A stretch of DNA of 64,000 nucleotides from Noviherbaspirillum suwonense (GCF_900182955.1 NZ_FXUL01000006.1:124001-188000); one strand, 5' to 3'; shown: positions 38,301 to 48,515, numbered from the stretch's first letter. Notes: generated by a model not told the origin, from the letters alone. A program made the numbers and translations.

Positions 38301-39785
38301 TCAGATGCCTCCGATGCACAGGTACTTGATCTCCAGGTACTCGTCCATGCCGTACCGGGAGCCCTCGCGGCCGAGGCCGGACTGCTTGACGCCGCCGAAG
38401 GGCGCGACTTCGTTGGAGATGATGCCGGTGTTGATGCCGACCATGCCGTACTCCAGTTTCTCGGCGACGCGCCAGACGCGGCCGATGTCCCGTGAATAGA
38501 AGTAGGCAGCCAGGCCGAAGTCGGTGTCATTGGCGGCGGCCAGCGCTTCTTCCTCGCTGGTGAACTTCACCACTGCCGCGACCGGGCCGAAGGTTTCCTC
38601 GCGCATGATCTTCATGTCGGCGCTGACGTTGGACAGCACGGTGGGCTCGTAGAACAGGCCGCCCATCGGATGCGCGCGGCCGCCGCCCTCGAGCGTCGCG
38701 CCTTTCGCGAGCGCGTCGGCCACGTGGTCCTGCACCTTGTCCACTGCCTGGCTGTCGATCAGCGGCCCGATGCCGATGCCGCTTTCGAAGCCGTTGCCGA
38801 CCCGGATCTGCGCAGCGCCCGCGGCCAGCTTCTGCACGAACGCGTCATGCAGCGACGCATGGACGTAGAAGCGGTTGGTGCAGACGCAGGTCTGGCCCGC
38901 ATTGCGGTATTTCGACGCCAGCGCGCCTTCCACCGCCGCATCGAGGTCGGCATCCTCGAAGACGATGAAGGGCGCGTGGCCGCCCAGCTCCAGCGCCAGC
39001 TTCTTCACGGTCGGCGCGCATTGCTGCATCAGGATGCGGCCGACCGGGGTCGAGCCGGTGAACGACAGGTGGCGCACGACCGGGCTGTCGCACAGCACGC
39101 GGCCGACCTCGACCGAGCCGGCCGCGTTTGCGGTGACGATATTGATCACGCCAGGCGGCAGGCCGGCGCGGTGCGCCAGTTCGGCCAGCGCCAGCGCCGA
39201 CAGCGGCGTCTGCTCGGCCGGCTTGATGACGATGGTGCAGCCGGCCGCAATCGCCGGCGCCACCTTGCGGGTGATCATCGCTATCGGAAAATTCCACGGC
39301 GTGATCGATGCGCAGACGCCGATGGGCTGCTTCAGCACCACCATGCGCTTGTCCTTCCAGGTCGAGCCGGGCACGTCGCCGCTGACCCGCTTGGCTTCCT
39401 CGGCAAACCATTCGACGAAGCTGGCGCCATAGGCGACTTCGCCCCGCGCTTCCGCCAGCGGCTTGCCCTGTTCGGCCGTCATCAGCGTGGCCAGGTCGGC
39501 GGCATGCGCCTCGAGCAGGTTGAACCAGTTGCGCAGGATGGCCGCGCGCTCCTTGCCGGTCCGGGCCGACCATGCCGGGAAGGCCGCCGCCGCCGCGTCG
39601 ATCGCGCGCTGCGCATCGGCCGCGCCCATGTCGGGCACGCTGCCGATGACGGCGCCGTCGGCCGGGTTGGTCACCTCGAACGTGGCGGCGGACGCGGCCG
39701 CGCACCATGCGCCGTCGACATACGCCTGGTTGCGCAGCAGCGCGGGATCGTTCAGCTCGGGCATTGATTTTGCCGCTTGATGCAT
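38301..39785 (-). CDS. gabD: NADP-dependent succinate-semialdehyde dehydrogenase
   Basis: A 494-residue aldehyde dehydrogenase that oxidises succinate semialdehyde to succinate, the last step of GABA breakdown. Visible are TPWNFPIAMITRK, the Glu in LALELGGHAPFIV and the catalytic Cys in NAGQTCVCTNRFYVH, where the CVC arrangement with adjacent Cys is typical of GabD. The ATG at 39785 has GGAGA eight bases upstream; an ATG seven codons downstream is the alternative. No gabT is found nearby, so glutarate semialdehyde or similar aldehydes are also possible substrates. Confidence 0.88.
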   Translation of the reverse strand: MHQAAKSMPELNDPALLRNQAYVDGAWCAAASAATFEVTNPADGAVIGSVPDMGAADAQRAIDAAAAAFPAWSARTGKERAAILRNWFNLLEAHAADLATLMTAEQGKPLAEARGEVAYGASFVEWFAEEAKRVSGDVPGSTWKDKRMVVLKQPIGVCASITPWNFPIAMITRKVAPAIAAGCTIVIKPAEQTPLSALALAELAHRAGLPPGVINIVTANAAGSVEVGRVLCDSPVVRHLSFTGSTPVGRILMQQCAPTVKKLALELGGHAPFIVFEDADLDAAVEGALASKYRNAGQTCVCTNRFYVHASLHDAFVQKLAAGAAQIRVGNGFESGIGIGPLIDSQAVDKVQDHVADALAKGATLEGGGRAHPMGGLFYEPTVLSNVSADMKIMREETFGPVAAVVKFTSEEEALAAANDTDFGLAAYFYSRDIGRVWRVAEKLEYGMVGINTGIISNEVAPFGGVKQSGLGREGSRYGMDEYLEIKYLCIGGI

Positions 39786-39951
39786 GGTGTTCTCCGGGGT
39801 TGGCGAAGCGGCCTGGAACAGGCGTCGCACAGTGCGTTTCGAGCGGCCATCGGCCTGACGCAAAAGCCGACAAGGATAGCGTAAATGGGGCCACGTTGCA
39901 GGTCTGCCATCGGCCGCGGCACGGCACCGCCGGCGGGGCGGTCCGGCCATT

Positions 39952-39993
39952 TTGACTTACATCAAGGAAATCCCGCACCCCGGTTCGTACACT
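39952..39993 (+). promoter_or_regulatory. FNR box and class II promoter of hemN
   Basis: TTGAC-TTAC-ATCAA at 39952-39965 matches the FNR/Anr consensus in nine of ten half-site bases. A -10 element TACACT begins 22 bases after the box (39988-39993), which puts the box centre at about -41.5. This is the activating class II position. Confidence 0.85.
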
Positions 39994-40052
39994 GCGTCGG
40001 CCTGGATCGATGGCGCAACTCGCGCCCAGCCGGGCTGCAGGAGATCGATATC

Positions 40053-41474
40053 ATGTTGGGCCCCCAAGTCGCCGCGTGCGCCACGCCGGTCGTCGAATTC
40101 GATGCCGCGCTGATCCGGCGGCTCCGCCAGTCCGGTCCGCGCTACACCTCGTATCCGACCGCGGACCGTTTTTCCGAAGCATTCGGCTATGGCGACTATC
40201 TGCAGGCCGTGGCCGGCGTGCGCAACCGCGGCGGCATGCATCCACTGTCGCTCTACCTGCACATCCCGTTCTGCGACACCGTCTGCTATTACTGCGCCTG
40301 CAACAAGATCGTCACCAAGCGCCGGGAGAAGGCGCTGACCTACCTCGGCTACCTGAAGCGCGAAATCGCGTTGCAGGGGCAGCTCTTCGCCGGCATCAAC
40401 CAGGTCGAACAGCTGCATCTCGGCGGCGGCACGCCGACCTACCTGTCCGATGCGCAGATGGAAGACCTGATGGCGCACGTGCGCCGCTGCTTCCGCCTCG
40501 CGCCCGACGACATCGGCGAGTACTCGATCGAGGTCGACCCGCGCACGGTGGACGCGCCGCGCATCCATTCGCTGCGGCGACAGGGCTTCAACCGCATCAG
40601 CCTCGGCGTGCAGGACTTCGACGCCGACGTGCAGAAAGCCGTGAACCGCGTCCAGCCCGAAGCCGAGACCCGGGCCGTGATCGCCGCCGCGCGCGACGCC
40701 GGCTTCCGCTCGGTCAGCATCGACCTGATCTACGGCCTGCCGCTGCAGACCGCCGGCACCATGGCGGCGACGCTGGAGAAGGTGATCGCCGCCGGCCCCG
40801 ACCGGATCTCGGTCTACAACTATGCGCACCTGCCGCATTTGTTCAAGCCGCAGCGGCGCATTGCCGAAGAGGCGCTGGCCTCGCCCGATGAAAAGCTGCG
40901 CATGCTGTCGCTGTGCATCGAGCGGCTGTGCGGCGCCGGTTACGTCTATGTCGGCATGGACCATTTCGCCCGGCCCGACGACGAGCTCGCGGTCGCGCAG
41001 CGCCAGGGCCGGCTGCACCGCAACTTCCAGGGTTACTCGACCCATGCCGACGCCGACCTGGTGGCCTGCGGCGTGTCGGCCATCAGCGCGGTCGGTCCGT
41101 CCTACAGCCAGAACGTGAAGACGCTGGATGCGTATTACAGCCACCTCGACCGCAACGAGCTGCCGGTCGCGCGCGGCATCTGGCTGTCGATGGACGACGT
41201 GCTGCGCAGGCTCATCATCCAGCGGCTGATGTGCCATTTCGAGCTGTCCATCCCCTCGGTCGAGCAGGCTTACCCGATCACCTTCGCCGCCTACTTCGAA
41301 CGCGAACTGGCGCAGCTGCGGCGGCTGGAGCAGGACGGCCTGCTCACCATCAGCCCGGAATGGATTTCCGTCACGCCGCGCGGACGGCTGCTGATCCGCA
41401 ATATCTGCATGGTGTTCGACCGCTACCTGCAAGAAAAGCGCGCCGACGGGCCGCGCTATTCGCGCACCATCTGA
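40053..41474 (+). CDS. hemN: oxygen-independent coproporphyrinogen III dehydrogenase
   Basis: A 473-residue radical-SAM enzyme that oxidatively decarboxylates coproporphyrinogen III in haem synthesis without oxygen. The cluster motif CDTVCYYC (C-x3-C-x2-C, preceded by LYLHIPF) is at about residues 68-75. It is followed by LGGGTPTYL, EVDPRT and DLIYGLPLQT, and the C-terminal HemN domain with GVSAISAVG. GGAG precedes the ATG at 40053. The FNR box upstream means induction in low oxygen, in step with the cbb3 oxidase genes that follow. Confidence 0.95.
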   Translation: MLGPQVAACATPVVEFDAALIRRLRQSGPRYTSYPTADRFSEAFGYGDYLQAVAGVRNRGGMHPLSLYLHIPFCDTVCYYCACNKIVTKRREKALTYLGYLKREIALQGQLFAGINQVEQLHLGGGTPTYLSDAQMEDLMAHVRRCFRLAPDDIGEYSIEVDPRTVDAPRIHSLRRQGFNRISLGVQDFDADVQKAVNRVQPEAETRAVIAAARDAGFRSVSIDLIYGLPLQTAGTMAATLEKVIAAGPDRISVYNYAHLPHLFKPQRRIAEEALASPDEKLRMLSLCIERLCGAGYVYVGMDHFARPDDELAVAQRQGRLHRNFQGYSTHADADLVACGVSAISAVGPSYSQNVKTLDAYYSHLDRNELPVARGIWLSMDDVLRRLIIQRLMCHFELSIPSVEQAYPITFAAYFERELAQLRRLEQDGLLTISPEWISVTPRGRLLIRNICMVFDRYLQEKRADGPRYSRTI

Positions 41475-41481
41475 GGCTGCG

Positions 41482-42252
41482 ATGAACGCACTGTCGCTGT
41501 TCCCGTTCTTCGCCGCCGGCCTGGTCGGCAGCGTGCATTGCGCGGGCATGTGCGGCGGCATCGTCGGCGCGTTCTCGATGGCGGCCCCGCGGCGCGCCTT
41601 TCCGGTCGCCATCGCCGTCGCGGCTGCGCCGGCAATGGCGCTGGACGGCGCGGCGCGCGTGCTTGCGTACAACACCGGGCGCATCGGCAGCTACATGGCG
41701 GCAGGCGCGCTGGCCGGCGGCCTGCTGGGCGGCGGCGCGCGCCAGCTGGCGGGCGCCGTGCCGCTGCAGTTCGCCGCCTACTGGCTGGCCAACCTGATGC
41801 TGGTGGCGCTGGGCCTTTACCTGATGAACGCATGGCATGGGCTGGCCAGGCTGGAGTCGGCCGGCCGGCTGCTCTGGTCGCGGCTGCAGCCGCTGACCCG
41901 GCGCCTGCTGCCGGTCGACCGGCCAGGCAAGGCGCTGGCGCTGGGCGCGCTGTGGGGCTGGCTGCCGTGCGGCATGGTCTACAGCATGCTGATGTCGGCC
42001 ATGCTGAGCGGCTCCGCCGCCGGCGGCGCGGCAGTGATGCTGGCCTTCGGCCTGGGCACGCTGCCGGCGCTGGTCACGATGGGCATGTTCGGCAACCTGC
42101 TGCAGGCATGGACCCGGCGCCGCGGCGTCAGGCTGGCGGCGGGCCTGCTGGTGCTGTCCTTCGGCCTGCTCGGCCTGGCGCGCGCCAGCGGCGGCATCGA
42201 CATCGGCTGGCTGGGCGCGCTGTGCCTGACGCCGCCGGGGACTGCGCAGTGA
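41482..42252 (+). CDS. SafE/UreH-like membrane protein of the cbb3 island
   Basis: A 256-residue inner-membrane protein with about six helices. It starts with FFAAGLVGSVHCAGMCGGIVGAF, the Cys/His/Met-rich first helix seen in the sulfite exporter TauE/SafE and UreH-like transmembrane families, and repeats a similar GALWGWLPCGMVYSML helix later. In many cco clusters such a protein lies before ccoI and is thought to help with copper supply to the oxidase; that role is inferred from position and from the metal-ligand-rich helices. It lies eight bases after hemN and overlaps ccoI by four. Confidence 0.78.
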   Translation: MNALSLFPFFAAGLVGSVHCAGMCGGIVGAFSMAAPRRAFPVAIAVAAAPAMALDGAARVLAYNTGRIGSYMAAGALAGGLLGGGARQLAGAVPLQFAAYWLANLMLVALGLYLMNAWHGLARLESAGRLLWSRLQPLTRRLLPVDRPGKALALGALWGWLPCGMVYSMLMSAMLSGSAAGGAAVMLAFGLGTLPALVTMGMFGNLLQAWTRRRGVRLAAGLLVLSFGLLGLARASGGIDIGWLGALCLTPPGTAQ

Positions 42253-44714
42253 ACGCGCTGCCCAGGCCGGAAGACCGCGCGCGCTACCCTGATTGCGCGG
42301 ACTGCTTTCATTGCGGCCTGCCGCTGCCGGCCGGCGCCGACTGGCAGGTCGAGATCGACGGCATCCGGCGCGCGATGTGCTGCCCGGGCTGCGCGGCGGT
42401 GGCCCAGGCCATCGTCGACCATGGCATCGCCGACTATTACCGCAACCGCGACGGCTATGCCGCCACTGCCGGCGACGCGGTGCTGCCGCCGCAGTTGAGG
42501 CTGTACGACAACGAGGAGGCGGCGCGCAATTACCGCGCCGCCGACGGCATGCTCGAAGCGACGCTGTCGGTCGACGGGCTGCGGTGCGCGGCATGCGTCT
42601 GGCTGATCGAGCGTCGGCTGCGACAGCTTGCCGGCGTCGTGGCGGCCGACATGAATGTCGGCACCGGCCGGCTGTTCGTGCGCTGGGACCCGGCGCAATG
42701 CCGGCTGAGCGCGGTCCTCGGCGCGATGCGTGAAATCGGCTACGCCGGCTATCCGTTCGACCCGGCCCGGCACGAGGCGCAGCTGCGCCGCGCCGGCAGG
42801 ACGCTGGGCCGCCAGCTGTTCATCGCCGGGCTGTCGATGATGCAGGTGATGATGTATGCGGTGCCGGGTTACCTGGCCGCGGACGGCACGCTGGAGACCG
42901 ACATGGCGGCGCTGATGCAATGGGCCAGCCTGCTGCTGACGTTGCCGGCGGTCTGCTATTCGGCGCAGCCTTTCTTCCGCGGCGCCTGGGCCGCGCTGCG
43001 CCAGCGCGCGCTGACCATGGACGTGCCGGTCGCGCTGGGCATCGCGGCGGCTTTCGGCGCGAGCGTGGCGGCCACCGTGCGCGGCAGCGGCGATGTCTAT
43101 TTCGACTCGGTCACGATGTTCATCTTCCTGCTGCTGTGCAGCCGCATGCTGGAACTTGCCGCGCGGCGGCGCGCGGCCTGCGCGCTGGAACGGCTCCAGC
43201 ATGGGCTGCCGGAATCGGCGCAGCGGCTCGACGCCTATCCGGCAAGCCGCGAAGCCACGACCGTTGCCGCGGCCGACCTGATGCCGGGCGACGTGATCCT
43301 GGCAAGGCCGGGCGAGGCCATCGCCGCCGACGCGCTGCTGCTGGAGGGCGAGACCAGCCTGGACCTGTCGCTGCTGACCGGCGAAAGCGCGCCGCAGCGC
43401 CGCGCGGCCGGCGAGGCCATGCCGGGCGGCGCGGTCAATGCCGGCCAGCCGGTGCTGCTGCGCGTGGTGCGCAGCGCGGCGGGCAGCACGCTGGCCACGC
43501 TGGTGCGCATGGCCGAGGGCGCCGGCCTGGGCAAGCCCGCGCTGGCGCAGTGGGCCGACCGCGTGGCCGCCTGGTTCGTGGCTGGCCTGCTGCTGCTGGC
43601 CGTCGCGGTGTTCCTGTTCTGGCAATGGCATGACGCCGCGCGCGCGTGGCCGATCGCGATTGCGGTGCTGGTGGTTTCCTGCCCGTGCGCATTGTCGCTG
43701 GCCACGCCCAGCGCGCTGGCCGCCGCCACCGATGCGCTGCTGCGCCGCGGCGTGCTGATCGTGCGCCCGCATGTGCTGGAGACGCTGCACCGCGCGACCC
43801 ATGTCGTGTTCGACAAGACTGGCACGCTGACCATGGGCAAACCGGTGCTGCGCGACATCGCGTTCTACAACGGCGCCGAACGCGCGCCATGTCTGCGGGT
43901 CGCCGCCGCGCTTGAAGCGGGCAGCGCGCATCCGCTGGCGCTGGCCCTGCTGGCCGCGGCCGGGCCTGGGCCAGCGTCTGCCAGCGCAGCCGGCATCCGC
44001 CATGTTGCGGGCGAAGGCATCGAGGGCACGGTCGACGGCGTGCTGTACCGGCTGGGCAGCGCCGGCTTCGTGGCCGGCATCGGCGGCCGTTTCCTGCAGC
44101 CCGTGGCGTCGTCGGGCAGCAGCCCCGTGTGGCTGGGCAGCGAGGACGGCGTGCTGGCGCGCTTCGACCTGGCCGACGGCTTGCGCGAGGACGCCGCCGA
44201 TGTCGTCGCGCGCTTCATCGCGGCCGGCAAGCAGGTGGTATTGCTGAGCGGCGACCAGCAGGCCGTTGCCGACGATGTCGCGCGGACGCTGGGAATACCG
44301 GTGGCGCTGGGCGGCCGGCTGCCCGACATGAAGCTGGCCTATGTGCAGGAATTGCAGCGGGAGGGCGCGGTGGTGGCGATGGTCGGCGACGGCATCAACG
44401 ACGCCGCGGTGCTGCGCGCTGCCGATGTGTCGTTTGCGATGGGCGGCGGCGCGGTGCTGGCGCAGAGCAGCGCGGATGCGGTGCTGCTGTCCGGACGGCT
44501 ATCGACGCTGGCCGATGCGGCCGAGGGCGCCGCCGCGGCGATGGCGGTGGTGCGCCAGAACCTGGCATGGGCGACGCTGTACAACGCAGTGGCGATCCCG
44601 GCGGCGGCCGTCGGGTGGCTCAATCCGTGGATGTCCGGACTGGGCATGTCGCTCAGTTCGATGCTGGTCATAGGCAATGCGCTGCGGCTGCGGCGCCTTG
44701 CGAAGGGGGCATAG
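42249..44714 (+). CDS. ccoI: copper-translocating P-type ATPase of cbb3 assembly
   Basis: An 821-residue P1B ATPase that moves copper for cbb3 oxidase assembly. The N-terminus has a Cys-rich part (CADCFHCGLPLP, MCCPGCAAV) and then a heavy-metal domain with CAACVWL. Eight membrane helices include the CPC ion motif (SCPCALSLATPSA). The phosphorylation loop is DKTGTLTMGK and the hinge GDGINDAAVLRAADV. The start is a GTG overlapping the previous stop (GTGA), since the longer open frame to the left only covers the SafE-like gene out of frame. It is translationally coupled in the hemN-ccoS run. Confidence 0.92.
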   Translation: MNALPRPEDRARYPDCADCFHCGLPLPAGADWQVEIDGIRRAMCCPGCAAVAQAIVDHGIADYYRNRDGYAATAGDAVLPPQLRLYDNEEAARNYRAADGMLEATLSVDGLRCAACVWLIERRLRQLAGVVAADMNVGTGRLFVRWDPAQCRLSAVLGAMREIGYAGYPFDPARHEAQLRRAGRTLGRQLFIAGLSMMQVMMYAVPGYLAADGTLETDMAALMQWASLLLTLPAVCYSAQPFFRGAWAALRQRALTMDVPVALGIAAAFGASVAATVRGSGDVYFDSVTMFIFLLLCSRMLELAARRRAACALERLQHGLPESAQRLDAYPASREATTVAAADLMPGDVILARPGEAIAADALLLEGETSLDLSLLTGESAPQRRAAGEAMPGGAVNAGQPVLLRVVRSAAGSTLATLVRMAEGAGLGKPALAQWADRVAAWFVAGLLLLAVAVFLFWQWHDAARAWPIAIAVLVVSCPCALSLATPSALAAATDALLRRGVLIVRPHVLETLHRATHVVFDKTGTLTMGKPVLRDIAFYNGAERAPCLRVAAALEAGSAHPLALALLAAAGPGPASASAAGIRHVAGEGIEGTVDGVLYRLGSAGFVAGIGGRFLQPVASSGSSPVWLGSEDGVLARFDLADGLREDAADVVARFIAAGKQVVLLSGDQQAVADDVARTLGIPVALGGRLPDMKLAYVQELQREGAVVAMVGDGINDAAVLRAADVSFAMGGGAVLAQSSADAVLLSGRLSTLADAAEGAAAAMAVVRQNLAWATLYNAVAIPAAAVGWLNPWMSGLGMSLSSMLVIGNALRLRRLAKGA

Positions 44715-44716
44715 CG

Positions 44717-44929
44717 ATGGAAGCGCTTTATCTGCTGGTGCCGGTGAGCGTGGGGATCGTGTTCGCGGCGATATGGGTGTTCTTCAGGATGTCGGACAGC
44801 GGCCAGTTCGACGACATGGAAGGGCCGGCGTTGCGGGTGCTGCAGGATGACGATGACGGCGGCGGCGAGAACGACGATGCGGCAGGCGTTCGGCGGCGGC
44901 AAGGCCGCGACGGGCCGCGCATCGAATGA
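44717..44929 (+). CDS. ccoS: cbb3 oxidase assembly protein CcoS
   Basis: A 70-residue protein with one membrane segment (about 5-24, LLVPVSVGIVFAAIWVFF) and the conserved SGQFDDMEGPALRVL tail. CcoS is needed to insert haem and copper into the cbb3 subunit CcoN. It begins two bases after the ccoI stop. The C-terminus is acidic then basic and longer than in many homologues. It is too short to stand out in frame-based searches, but position and sequence are characteristic. Confidence 0.92.
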   Translation: MEALYLLVPVSVGIVFAAIWVFFRMSDSGQFDDMEGPALRVLQDDDDGGGENDDAAGVRRRQGRDGPRIE

Positions 44930-45195
44930 CGCAGGCTGGTTTCATGTGTCCCCCATGTATGCGTCCCTGATGCGGCATCGCGCCCGCATGAGGAGCCTGG
45001 CCGGTCGATGGCTCCGGCATGCAAGGCCTTGCCCACATGGCGCAGCTCGTCGCAAACCCTTCGCGATGACTGCTCTTTCGATGTTGTGATGCGACCCGCA
45101 TTTCAAGCCCCGAAGACAAACGTCAGGCATTGATTGCGCAATGCATTCATCAATCCTTCATGGTGTTTCATCCAGCGTTCACAACCCGGTCATTT

Positions 45196-45237
45196 TTGAC
45201 TCACATCAAGGATTTTAGGGACCCCGAACCTTACTCT
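45196..45237 (+). promoter_or_regulatory. FNR box and class II promoter of ccoNOQP
   Basis: TTGAC-TCAC-ATCAA at 45196-45209 has the same half-sites as the hemN box. The -10 TACTCT (45232-45237) again begins 22 bases after the box, so the two promoters share geometry exactly. The rest of the gap 44930-45275 shows no gene. Confidence 0.87.
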
Positions 45238-45275
45238 CCATCAACGACATTAATTGTTTTCTCTGGAGCGTAAGT

Positions 45276-46703
45276 GTGGACACTGCACTGAACTATAACT
45301 ACCGCATCGTCAAGCAGTTCGCGATCGCGACCGTGGTGTGGGGCGTCATCGGCATGCTGGTTGGCGTGTTCATCGCAGCCCAGCTGGCATGGCCAGCCTT
45401 CAACTTCGATATCCCCTGGCTGAGCTATGGCCGCTTGCGGCCGCTGCATACCAATGCCGTGATCTTTGCGTTCGGCATCTGCGGGCTGTTCGCCACGTCG
45501 TATTACGTCGTGCAGCGCACCTGCCAGGTCAGACTGTTCTCGGACAAGCTTGCCGCATTCACGTTCTGGGGCTGGCAGCTGGTGCTGGTCTCGGCGGCCA
45601 TCACGCTGCCCATGGGCCTCACCCGCGGCAAGGAGTATGCCGAACTCGAATGGCCGATCACGCTGCTGATCGCGGTGGTGTGGATCGCATACGCCGTCGT
45701 GTTCTTCGGCACCATCATCAAGCGCAAGGTTGCGCATATCTATGTGGCCAACTGGTTCTTCGGCGCGTTCATCCTGGCCGTCACGCTGCTGCATGTGATT
45801 AACGGCGCCAGCATGCCAGCGTCGCTGACCAAGTCCTATTCGGCCTATGCCGGCGTGCAGGACGCGATGATCCAGTGGTGGTACGGGCATAACGCAGTCG
45901 GCTTCATCCTGACCGCCGGCTACCTCGGCATGGTGTATTACTTCATCCCCAAGCAGGCCGAGCGCCCGGTGTACTCGTACCGGCTGTCCATCGTGCACTT
46001 CTGGGCGCTGATCTTCACCTACATGTGGGCCGGCCCGCATCACCTGCATTACACCGCGCTGCCCGACTGGACCCAGTCTATCGGCATGGTGTTCTCGCTG
46101 ATCCTACTGGCGCCGTCGTGGGGCGGCATGATCAATGGCGTCATGACGCTGTCCGGCGCCTGGCACAAGCTGCGTTCCGACCCGATCCTGAAGTTCCTCA
46201 TCGTGTCGCTGTCGTTCTACGGCATGTCGACCTTCGAAGGTCCGATGATGTCGATCAAGACCGTCAACTCGCTGTCGCACTACACCGACTGGGGCATCGC
46301 CCATGTCCATGGCGGCGCGCTCGGCTGGGTCGGCTTCATCACCATGGGTTCGCTGTATTACCTGCTGCCGCGGCTGTCCGGCAAGCAGGCGATGTGGAGC
46401 ACGCGGCTGATCGACCTGCATTTCTGGGTCGCCACCATCGGCATCGTGCTGTACATCGCCTCGATGTGGATCGCCGGCGTGATGCAGGGCCTGATGTGGC
46501 GCGCGGTCAATGCCGACGGCACGCTGACCTACAGTTTCGTCGAAAGCGTCAAGGCCACGTATCCGTACTACGTGATCCGCTTCACAGGCGGCCTGCTGTA
46601 CCTGAGCGGCATGCTGCTCATGGCCTACAACACCTACATGACAGTGCGCGGCGCCAAGCCGGTCACTGCACGTATCCCGGCGGTCATCGCCGCACACGCC
46701 TGA
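45276..46703 (+). CDS. ccoN: cbb3-type cytochrome c oxidase subunit I
   Basis: The 475-residue catalytic subunit holding the haem b / haem b3-CuB centre in 12 membrane helices. Conserved ligand regions are [41 protein letters not shown] and [17 protein letters not shown]. It starts with GTG, with GGAG seven bases upstream. It is the first gene of ccoNOQP, read from the FNR-type promoter. Confidence 0.97.
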   Translation: MDTALNYNYRIVKQFAIATVVWGVIGMLVGVFIAAQLAWPAFNFDIPWLSYGRLRPLHTNAVIFAFGICGLFATSYYVVQRTCQVRLFSDKLAAFTFWGWQLVLVSAAITLPMGLTRGKEYAELEWPITLLIAVVWIAYAVVFFGTIIKRKVAHIYVANWFFGAFILAVTLLHVINGASMPASLTKSYSAYAGVQDAMIQWWYGHNAVGFILTAGYLGMVYYFIPKQAERPVYSYRLSIVHFWALIFTYMWAGPHHLHYTALPDWTQSIGMVFSLILLAPSWGGMINGVMTLSGAWHKLRSDPILKFLIVSLSFYGMSTFEGPMMSIKTVNSLSHYTDWGIAHVHGGALGWVGFITMGSLYYLLPRLSGKQAMWSTRLIDLHFWVATIGIVLYIASMWIAGVMQGLMWRAVNADGTLTYSFVESVKATYPYYVIRFTGGLLYLSGMLLMAYNTYMTVRGAKPVTARIPAVIAAHA

Positions 46704-46718
46704 TAGTCGGAGCAAGCA

Positions 46719-47333
46719 ATGAATTTTTCACATGAATCCATCGAAAAGAACCCGTGGCTGCTGATCCTGCTGGTGACGCTGGTCATCAGCATCGGCGGCG
46801 CGGTCGAGATCATTCCGCTGTTTTTCCAGCGCTCGACCACGGAGCCGGTCGCCGGCCTCAAGCCCTATAGCCCGCTGCGCCTGGTGGGCCGCGACATCTA
46901 CGTGCGGGAAGGCTGCTACAACTGCCACTCGCAGATGATCCGCCCGTTCCGCGCCGAGACCGAGCGCTACGGCCACTACTCGGTGGCCGGCGAGTCGGTC
47001 TACGACAGGCCCTTCCAGTGGGGCTCCAAGCGCACCGGCCCGGACCTGGCGCGGGTAGGCGGGCGCTACAGCGATGAATGGCATCGCGCCCACCTCGACA
47101 ATCCGCGCGACCTGGTGCCCGAGTCCAACATGCCGGGGTATCCGTGGCTGGCCAAGACCAGGCTCGACCCGCAGGAAGTCATTCCGAAGATGCGGGCCCT
47201 GCGCCGGCTGTCGGTGCCCTATACCGACGAGGAAATCGCTGCAGCGCCGGAAAGCCTGGCCGGCAAGACCGAGCAGGATGCGCTGGTGGCCTACCTGCAG
47301 GGACTGGGCATCCATATCAAGGCCAGGAATTGA
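46719..47333 (+). CDS. ccoO: cbb3-type cytochrome c oxidase subunit II
   Basis: A 204-residue membrane-anchored monohaem cytochrome c. An N-terminal helix (about 12-32) is followed by the haem motif CYNCH in [15 protein letters not shown] and a later Met ligand in [10 protein letters not shown]. It passes electrons between CcoP and CcoN. It lies 15 bases after ccoN in the operon. Confidence 0.96.
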   Translation: MNFSHESIEKNPWLLILLVTLVISIGGAVEIIPLFFQRSTTEPVAGLKPYSPLRLVGRDIYVREGCYNCHSQMIRPFRAETERYGHYSVAGESVYDRPFQWGSKRTGPDLARVGGRYSDEWHRAHLDNPRDLVPESNMPGYPWLAKTRLDPQEVIPKMRALRRLSVPYTDEEIAAAPESLAGKTEQDALVAYLQGLGIHIKARN

Positions 47334-47361
47334 TTCCAACATTCTCCGGACATACAAGATC

Positions 47362-47562
47362 ATGAATATCGCCGCAATCTTCGACAAGGCCAGCAGCGCA
47401 ATGACTGTCGTCAGCTTCCTGACCTTCGTCGGCATACTCTGGTGGACCTTCATCCGCCACAAGGACCGCGATTTCGCCGCGGCAGCACAATTGCCGTTCG
47501 CCGATGACGACGCGCTCGCCGGCGCGGCATCGGAACCCCAGCAGGAGCAGCGCCATGTCTGA
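47362..47562 (+). CDS. ccoQ: cbb3 oxidase subunit CcoQ
   Basis: A 66-residue protein with one membrane helix (about 12-32, VVSFLTFVGILWWTFI) followed by a charged tail, the typical FixQ/CcoQ shape. It stabilises the complex. It overlaps the ccoP start by eight bases. Confidence 0.9.
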   Translation: MNIAAIFDKASSAMTVVSFLTFVGILWWTFIRHKDRDFAAAAQLPFADDDALAGAASEPQQEQRHV

Positions 47563-48490
47563 CTTCACCAACGGCTTCTGGAACATCTATATCGTCGTGC
47601 TGACGCTGATCGGCATCCTGGGCTGCGGCGTGCTGCTATGGTCGCAGTCCAAGCACAAGGTCGTGCTCAAGCCGGGCGCATCGGCGCAGACCCAGACCAC
47701 CGGCCACATGTGGGACGAGGACCTGACCGAGCTGAACACGCCGATGCCGCGCTGGTGGATGTGGCTGTTCTATATCACCATCGTTTTCGGGCTGGTCTAC
47801 CTGGTGCTCTACCCGGGCCTGGGCAATTACGCCGGCAGCCTTGGATGGAAGTCGGCCGGCGCCTACCAGGAAGAACTGAAGCAGGCCGAAGCCGACTATG
47901 GCCCGCTGTTCGCGAAGTACCAGCAGCAGGACCTGAAGGCGGTCGCGGCCGACCCGCAGGCGCGTGCCATGGGCGAACGCCTGTTCCTGACCTACTGCTC
48001 GCAATGCCACGGCTCCGATGCGCGCGGCAGCAAGGGCTTTCCCAACCTGACCGACCATGACTGGCTGCATGGCGGCGAGCCCGACGTGATCAAGACCACG
48101 ATCCTGAACGGCCGCAACGGCATGATGCCGCCGATGGGCGCCGCGGTCGGCTCCGAGAAGGACATCGAGAACGTGGCCCAGTACGTGCTCAGCCTGTCGG
48201 GCTCGACCTCGGACCCGATCAAGTCGGTGCTCGGACGCGGCAAGTTCGTCGCCAACTGCGCGGCCTGCCACGGCGCCGATGGCAAGGGCAACCCGATGAT
48301 GGGCGCGCCCAACCTGAGCGACCGCATCTGGCTCTATGGCGGCAGCGCCGACACCATCATGGAAACCATACGCCGCGGCCGCAGCAACGTCATGCCGGCC
48401 TTCAAGGATTTCCTGGGCGAGGGCAAGGTGCATGTGCTCTCCGCCTATGTATGGAGCCTGTCCAACATGCCGGCGGCCACGCCGCACTGA
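47555..48490 (+). CDS. ccoP: cbb3-type cytochrome c oxidase subunit III (dihaem)
   Basis: A 311-residue dihaem cytochrome c. Two membrane segments lie near residues 8-28 and 68-90, with the FixP/CcoP family segment MWDEDLTELNTPMPRWWMWLF between them. Haem motifs CSQCH (about 149) and CAACH (about 235) follow, with axial Met ligands downstream. It accepts electrons from cytochrome c for the oxidase. The ATG lies inside the ccoQ end; the longer frame to 47504 is not needed. Confidence 0.96.
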   Translation: MSDFTNGFWNIYIVVLTLIGILGCGVLLWSQSKHKVVLKPGASAQTQTTGHMWDEDLTELNTPMPRWWMWLFYITIVFGLVYLVLYPGLGNYAGSLGWKSAGAYQEELKQAEADYGPLFAKYQQQDLKAVAADPQARAMGERLFLTYCSQCHGSDARGSKGFPNLTDHDWLHGGEPDVIKTTILNGRNGMMPPMGAAVGSEKDIENVAQYVLSLSGSTSDPIKSVLGRGKFVANCAACHGADGKGNPMMGAPNLSDRIWLYGGSADTIMETIRRGRSNVMPAFKDFLGEGKVHVLSAYVWSLSNMPAATPH

Positions 48491-48515
48491 CAGCCGAAGC
48501 AGCCTGAAAGAAGCA

